NCBI GenBank assembly: GCA_028692205.1
Contig: JAQUXV010000018.1
Location: 1 to 17,188 of the forward strand
Source of the DNA: Eubacteriales bacterium
Lineage (GTDB): Bacteria > Bacillota_A > Clostridia > Christensenellales > Aristaeellaceae
Direction of reading: 5' to 3'
DNA: 17,188 nucleotides
Under the pieces are notes generated by a model. It was not told the origin of the DNA, ran no database searches, and worked only from the letters and a program-made list of their open reading frames with translations. The translations under genes were made by a program, and so were the position numbers. Positions 13,826 to 17,188 of this stretch are shown here, piece after piece (positions within the stretch are counted from its first letter, which is position 1; every line of letters begins with the position of its first letter).

Positions 13826-14794
13826 ATGGAACAAAGCGAAATCCTGCAGGACCGTCCGCTGATCAGCGTTATCATTCCCGTGTATCAGGTGAAGCCTTAC
13901 CTGCCGGACTGCGTGGACAGCGTGCAAAAGCAGACCTATGCCCCGCTGGAGATTATTCTGGTGGACGACGGCTCCACAGACGGCGGCGGCGCGCTTTGCG
14001 ATACCTATGCACAAACGGATTCCCGCATACGGGTGATTCATCAAAAAAACGGCGGATTATCCGCCGCGCGCAACACCGGAATCGACGCGGCACGCGGCGA
14101 GTACATCAGCTTTATCGACAGCGACGACTGCGTCGCCCCCGAGCTGCTGGAAGCCCTGTACCGCGCGCTAACGGAAGCCGGGGCGGAAATGAGCTCCTGC
14201 AGCCATCTGAAAGTCGACAGCCGTGGCAAATCCGCCGCGCGCGCCATGGGGGCGACCGCCAATAGGACCCTGACCCGGGAGCAGGCGTTTGACTGTCTGG
14301 CCCGCTGGGACGGCCCGCTGCCGGTGGTTTCTTGGGCGAAGCTGTTTCAAAAGGCGATATTCGAGGAGCTTCGCTTCCCGAAAGGGAAAATTCACGAAGA
14401 CGAATTCACGATCCATCAGTTCATCGGCAAATGCAACCGCGTGGCCGTGATCCGCGATGCGCTGTATTACCATATGCTTCGCAGCGACAGCATCACGCAA
14501 GTTTCGTTCTCCGAAAAGCGGCTGGACGGAACCGACGCCTTGGTCGAACGGTATCAATTTTTTCAAAACCGAAACGATCCAAAGCACGCGCGCGAGGCGC
14601 TGCAAATGGCCTATCACCATCTGATTCATATTTTCAGGCATTATGATATCCGGCCTTACCGCCAGCCAACAGGGCAGCGCGTAAAACGGGTTTCCCGGCT
14701 GCTGTTTGGGGCGGGCGATCCGCGGGCGTTGAAACTGGTTTTCACATTTTGGCTCAGCCTCCTCCGCCCGCCAAAAGCACAGGGACGGGATTAA
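13826..14794 (+). CDS. GT2-family glycosyltransferase (third of three)
   Basis: A 322-residue GT-A glycosyltransferase with ISVIIPVYQVKPYLPD, VDDGSTDGG (Asp47-Asp48), GGLSAARNTGID and the DXD motif DSDD (98-101). GKIHEDEFTIHQFI in the second half is the usual ED-containing segment of the family. The ATG at 13826 follows GAAGGAGG (13811-13818) by 7 bases. A 63-base gap to the previous gene is longer than elsewhere in the operon but contains no terminator. The last 144 bases, encoding RPYRQPTG...KAQGRD, recur almost unchanged at 16573-16716. The reading frame here is intact, so this is the functional copy. Confidence 0.92.
   Translation: MEQSEILQDRPLISVIIPVYQVKPYLPDCVDSVQKQTYAPLEIILVDDGSTDGGGALCDTYAQTDSRIRVIHQKNGGLSAARNTGIDAARGEYISFIDSDDCVAPELLEALYRALTEAGAEMSSCSHLKVDSRGKSAARAMGATANRTLTREQAFDCLARWDGPLPVVSWAKLFQKAIFEELRFPKGKIHEDEFTIHQFIGKCNRVAVIRDALYYHMLRSDSITQVSFSEKRLDGTDALVERYQFFQNRNDPKHAREALQMAYHHLIHIFRHYDIRPYRQPTGQRVKRVSRLLFGAGDPRALKLVFTFWLSLLRPPKAQGRD
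14651..14794 (+). repeat. Direct repeat, left copy (3' end of the third GT2 gene)
   Basis: This 144-bp segment matches 16573-16716 at 140 positions, with an offset of 1922 bases and the stop codon included (TAA here, TAG there). Weaker similarity continues about 54 bases further upstream. The pair brackets the UDP-glucose dehydrogenase cassette. Confidence 0.95.
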
Positions 14795-14800
14795 CATTCT

Positions 14801-14922
14801 TTAACGGGGGAACTGGCGGACTATACGCACTGGTTCAGCAACATCCGGTTGCACGGGCGCTGGGATACCTGTCTCCGGCGGAATTCAGAAAATCTGAAGC
14901 TTATCGATTTGTCCGATTTTAG
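14801..14922 (+). pseudogene. IS3-family transposase remnant (C-terminal end)
   Basis: In one frame the DNA reads ELADYTHWFSNIRLHG (14810-14857). After one missing base near 14857 it continues as ALGYLSPAEFRKSEAYRF to a TAG at 14920-14922. This is the usual C-terminus of IS3-family integrase-type transposases. No DDE core precedes it, only the end of the glycosyltransferase gene seven bases upstream. It is a dead fragment that shows an insertion sequence once took part in building this junction. Confidence 0.7.
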
Positions 14923-15163
14923 ATTGTGATTCCATTAGAGCGGGTAGGCTATCCAAAACTTTGATGTTCAACAGCATATGGAGTTGGCTCCAGTGCAGCC
15001 GGACGACGTCCCTGTGATATACGCGATACGAATACTTTTGAGCATGATCTCGGGTTTTAAGCCATCAACCGATCTTCGAATCGGGTTACAAAGGTTTTCA
15101 ACGTGGTATAAAGAATACTATAAAGTGTAACTTGTGTCTGATCCTGTTATGAAAGGAACCCAA
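14923..15163 (+). other. AT-richer spacer before the dehydrogenase gene
   Basis: I see no gene in this stretch. A weak promoter-like pair, TTTTCA (15095-15100) and TATAAA (15119-15124) with an 18-base spacer, could start transcription of the dehydrogenase gene about 30 bases before its start codon. Base composition changes here from GC-rich to clearly more AT-rich. Confidence 0.35.
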
Positions 15164-16384
15164 ATGGAAAGCAAGACGAGTTATCATATTGCCGTTGCCG
15201 GTACTGGTTATGTAGGCCTATCAAACGCTATTCTTTTAGCACAGCATAACCAGGTTTCGGCCGTGGACATTATCGGCGCCAAAGTAGAGATGATCAACAA
15301 AAAAATCTCTCCAATTGCGGATAAAGAAATAGAGGAGTATCTTTCAAACAAAGAGCTTTCATTGTCCGCTACCACTGATGGCGATGCAGCCTATGCTTCA
15401 GCGGACTTCGTAATCATCTCCACGCCAACAAACTATGATTCTGTCAAAAATTACTTCGATACGAGTTCGGTCGAGTCGGTCATTGAGCAAGTGATTGCCG
15501 TAAATCCCGATGCTGTGGTGGTTATCAAATCAACAGTACCGGTGGGATACACAGAGAGCATCCGAGCCAAGTACCATTATGATAACATTCTGTTCAGCCC
15601 GGAGTTTTTAAGAGAAGGCAAGGCTCTCTATGATTGCCTGTATCCTTCTCGCATTATTATCGGCGTTCCAGACAGTAATAAGCGCTTGGAGAGAGCCGCA
15701 GAGACATTCGCTTTGTTATTACAACAGGGAGCGATAAAGCAACCGATCGATACACTTTTCATGAACCCTACAGAGGCGGAGGCCGTGAAGCTCTTCGCCA
15801 ACACCTACCTTGCTCTGCGCGTCAGTTTCTTCAACGAGTTAGACACCTATGCCGAAGTGCGCGGCTTGAACACCAAATCGATAATTGACGGCGTATGCCT
15901 TGATCCCCGTATCGGCTCCCATTATAACAATCCTTCCTTTGGCTACGGCGGTTATTGCCTGCCCAAGGATACCAAACAGTTGCTGGCAAACTATAATGAC
16001 GTCCCTAATAATATCATTGGTGCTATTGTGGATGCTAACAGGACGAGGAAGGATTTTATAGCAGACAGAATACTAACCAAAGCAGGTTATCCGGAGAAAG
16101 CGCATCCTGTGATCGGTATGTATCGTCTGGCTATGAAGTCCGGATCCGATAATTTCAGGCAAAGTTCTATTCAGGGTGTGATGAAGAGGATAAAGGCTAA
16201 GGGCGTGGAAGTGGTTGTATTTGAGCCAACGCTTAAGGAAGATGATTTTTATAGCAGTAGGGTGATTCGTGATTTGGCAGAGCTTAAAACCACCTGTGAC
16301 GTGATCGTTTGTAACCGTTGGGCGGAAGAATTGGCTGATGTGGAGGAGAAAATTTATACAAGAGATCTGTTCAGGCGAGACTAG
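15164..16384 (+). CDS. ugd: UDP-glucose 6-dehydrogenase
   Basis: A 406-residue cytoplasmic enzyme that oxidises UDP-glucose to UDP-glucuronate with two NAD+, giving an acidic sugar donor for capsule. The N-terminal dinucleotide-binding fold has [13 protein letters not shown] (residues 9-21). KSTVPVGYT and [14 protein letters not shown] follow, then the catalytic segment [15 protein letters not shown] with Cys265. The UDP-binding C-terminal domain contains [11 protein letters not shown]. The length matches Gram-positive capsule and hyaluronate dehydrogenases of the HasB/Cap3A kind; UDP-N-acetylmannosamine dehydrogenase is a less likely alternative. I chose the ATG at 15164, preceded by AAAGGAA 6 bases upstream, over the ATG at 15134. 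The DNA is visibly more AT-rich than the glycosyltransferase genes, and the gene lies between direct repeats, which suggests separate acquisition. Confidence 0.92.
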   Translation: MESKTSYHIAVAGTGYVGLSNAILLAQHNQVSAVDIIGAKVEMINKKISPIADKEIEEYLSNKELSLSATTDGDAAYASADFVIISTPTNYDSVKNYFDTSSVESVIEQVIAVNPDAVVVIKSTVPVGYTESIRAKYHYDNILFSPEFLREGKALYDCLYPSRIIIGVPDSNKRLERAAETFALLLQQGAIKQPIDTLFMNPTEAEAVKLFANTYLALRVSFFNELDTYAEVRGLNTKSIIDGVCLDPRIGSHYNNPSFGYGGYCLPKDTKQLLANYNDVPNNIIGAIVDANRTRKDFIADRILTKAGYPEKAHPVIGMYRLAMKSGSDNFRQSSIQGVMKRIKAKGVEVVVFEPTLKEDDFYSSRVIRDLAELKTTCDVIVCNRWAEELADVEEKIYTRDLFRRD

Positions 16385-16423
16385 AAGTGTCAGTAATAGA
16401 AGAATGATGCTACAGCATTCAAA

Positions 16424-16466
16424 GAGGAGGATCGCACCAATAGCAGAGAAAAACGATGCTAAATAA
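16424..16466 (+). pseudogene. Ribosome site plus aborted start of a lost gene
   Basis: GAGGAGG (16424-16430) stands 9 bases before an ATA followed by codons for AEKNDAK and a TAA at 16464-16466. The arrangement looks like the start of a gene following ugd that has lost its body and perhaps its ATG. In capsule clusters a nucleotide-sugar epimerase often follows ugd, and such proteins can begin with a KND-type stretch, but eight codons are too few to name it. Confidence 0.3.
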
Positions 16467-16517
16467 CCCACGGAATCGCTACTGCGGTGGATGGGAGAAG
16501 CCGCCTCGATCGATCAA

Positions 16518-16716
16518 GCGCTTCGAATGGCTTATCACCACTTAATTCATATTTTCAGGCACTATAAATTTGCGGCCTTACCGCCAGCCAACAGGGCGGC
16601 GCGTAAAACGAGTTTCCCGGCTGCTGTTTGGGGCGGGCGATCCGCGGGCGTTGAAACTGGTTTTCACATTTTGGCTCAGCCTCCTCCGCCCGCCAAAAGC
16701 ACAGGGCCGGGATTAG
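16518..16716 (+). pseudogene. GT2 glycosyltransferase tail fragment
   Basis: A truncated copy of the 3' end of the third GT2 gene. The left part (16518-16572) is only about 84% alike and has one extra base (ACTATAAATTTGCGG against the original ATTATGATATCCGG), which shifts the frame. The right part (16573-16716) is almost identical and ends at the equivalent stop codon. The change in identity suggests the fragment is a mosaic, perhaps of a second related gene and this one. No start codon, ribosome site or catalytic half is present. Confidence 0.85.
16573..16716 (+). repeat. Direct repeat, right copy
   Basis: The partner of 14651-14794, with four differences in 144 bases. Recombination between the two would remove 1922 bases, including ugd and the IS3 remnant, and leave the third GT2 gene intact. 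Confidence 0.95.
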
Positions 16717-16808
16717 CGATTCTTCTTGAACGCGGAAATCACAACAATTTTGTTCCGGCCTTCCGCTGTGTGGGAAGCGCCGGGTTCAACAATAAAGGGG
16801 ATAAGAGA

Positions 16809-17188
16809 ATGCGTAATAAGATCGTTATTGATCACCCTCAGGTTCAAAACAACACGATTCTTTATTCTTTCCGCGTGGAAGGGGAAATCGAAGAAGCGTT
16901 CAATGTAAGCGAACCCTTCTCCATTGAGTACAGTTGCGATATTTCTTCTGTGCCGGAAGGCGTTGCCATTGTTCCGCTTCTGAGCAATTTACTGCCTTTG
17001 GCCTGGGTTTACGACGCGGAAATTGTTCTCCCGGTTTGCGACAAAGATTTTTATGAGAGTATCCCGGCATTCAAAAAGGGATATAGTGATATGTATCCGA
17101 TGCTGGATTTTAAGGGGCAGCTCACCGCAGGTCAGGTGCAAGACAACCCGCCGCCCGAGGCAAACCGAACGGGCGCATTTTTCTCCGG
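16809..17188 (+). CDS. Unrecognised protein, 5' part
   Basis: An ATG at 16809, 8 bases after AAAGGGG (16794-16800), opens a frame of 126 codons that runs off the right edge without a stop. The protein begins MRNKIVIDHPQVQNNTILYS and continues with mixed hydrophobic and acidic segments such as VPLLSNLLPLAWVYDAEIVL and DKDFYESIPAFKKGYSDMYP. It has no signal peptide or membrane helix, so it is probably cytoplasmic. The last visible residues are RTGAFFSG. The FSG at the edge could begin an SGG(V/L)DS nucleotide-binding P-loop of the PP-loop ATPase kind, but the window stops before this can be seen. Position after the glycan genes suggests, without proof, a role in the same cluster. Confidence 0.7.
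   Translation, partial: MRNKIVIDHPQVQNNTILYSFRVEGEIEEAFNVSEPFSIEYSCDISSVPEGVAIVPLLSNLLPLAWVYDAEIVLPVCDKDFYESIPAFKKGYSDMYPMLDFKGQLTAGQVQDNPPPEANRTGAFFS

Overview
The window reads as a chromosomal stretch of a moderately GC-rich Gram-positive bacterium, most likely a member of the Clostridia. This is an inference from strong GGAGG-type ribosome sites, a sortase-type cell-wall anchor, an encoded tRNA CCA end and the style of the glycan genes. No gene here fixes a genus.

Layout. (1) 3-929 is the 3' end of an ABC exporter gene, closed by a strong terminator. (2) About 1015-1745 is a complete IS200-type insertion sequence: a single Y1 transposase, subterminal hairpins, and a leader stem that hides the transposase ribosome site. 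About 370 bases without a credible gene follow. (3) 2182-3822 is a SulP-family anion transporter with a C-terminal STAS domain, with its own promoter candidate. (4) 4064-4139 (minus) is tRNA-Thr(GGU) with promoter and terminator. Divergent from it, a near-consensus promoter drives a structured leader of about 210 nt. That leader contains a terminator-like hairpin and precedes (5) a 1332-residue secreted surface protein (4486-8484). The protein has ten Ig-like repeats of two kinds in the order A B A B A B B A A A and an IPVTG sorting signal, and its gene ends in a 16-bp terminator. (6) After about 700 bases without a clear gene comes a polysaccharide operon (9192-14794): a Wzy/WaaL-type polymerase or ligase, one GT4 and three GT2 glycosyltransferases. 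(7) An AT-richer segment carries a UDP-glucose 6-dehydrogenase gene (15164-16384), an IS3-type transposase remnant and an aborted reading frame. It is bracketed by a direct repeat of the last 144 bases of the preceding glycosyltransferase gene. (8) An unrecognised gene begins at 16809 and runs off the window.

How the genes fit together. The glycosyltransferases, the polymerase/ligase and the UDP-glucuronate-producing dehydrogenase are consistent with synthesis of a cell-surface polysaccharide containing an acidic sugar. The initiating sugar-phosphate transferase and the flippase are not in the window. The anchored repeat protein next door would be displayed on the same envelope.

Most notable for a second look: the direct repeats bracketing the dehydrogenase cassette, the attenuator-like structured leader of the surface protein, the mosaic repeat array, the apparent ATA start of the GT4 gene, and the ribosome-site-hiding stem of the IS200 element.
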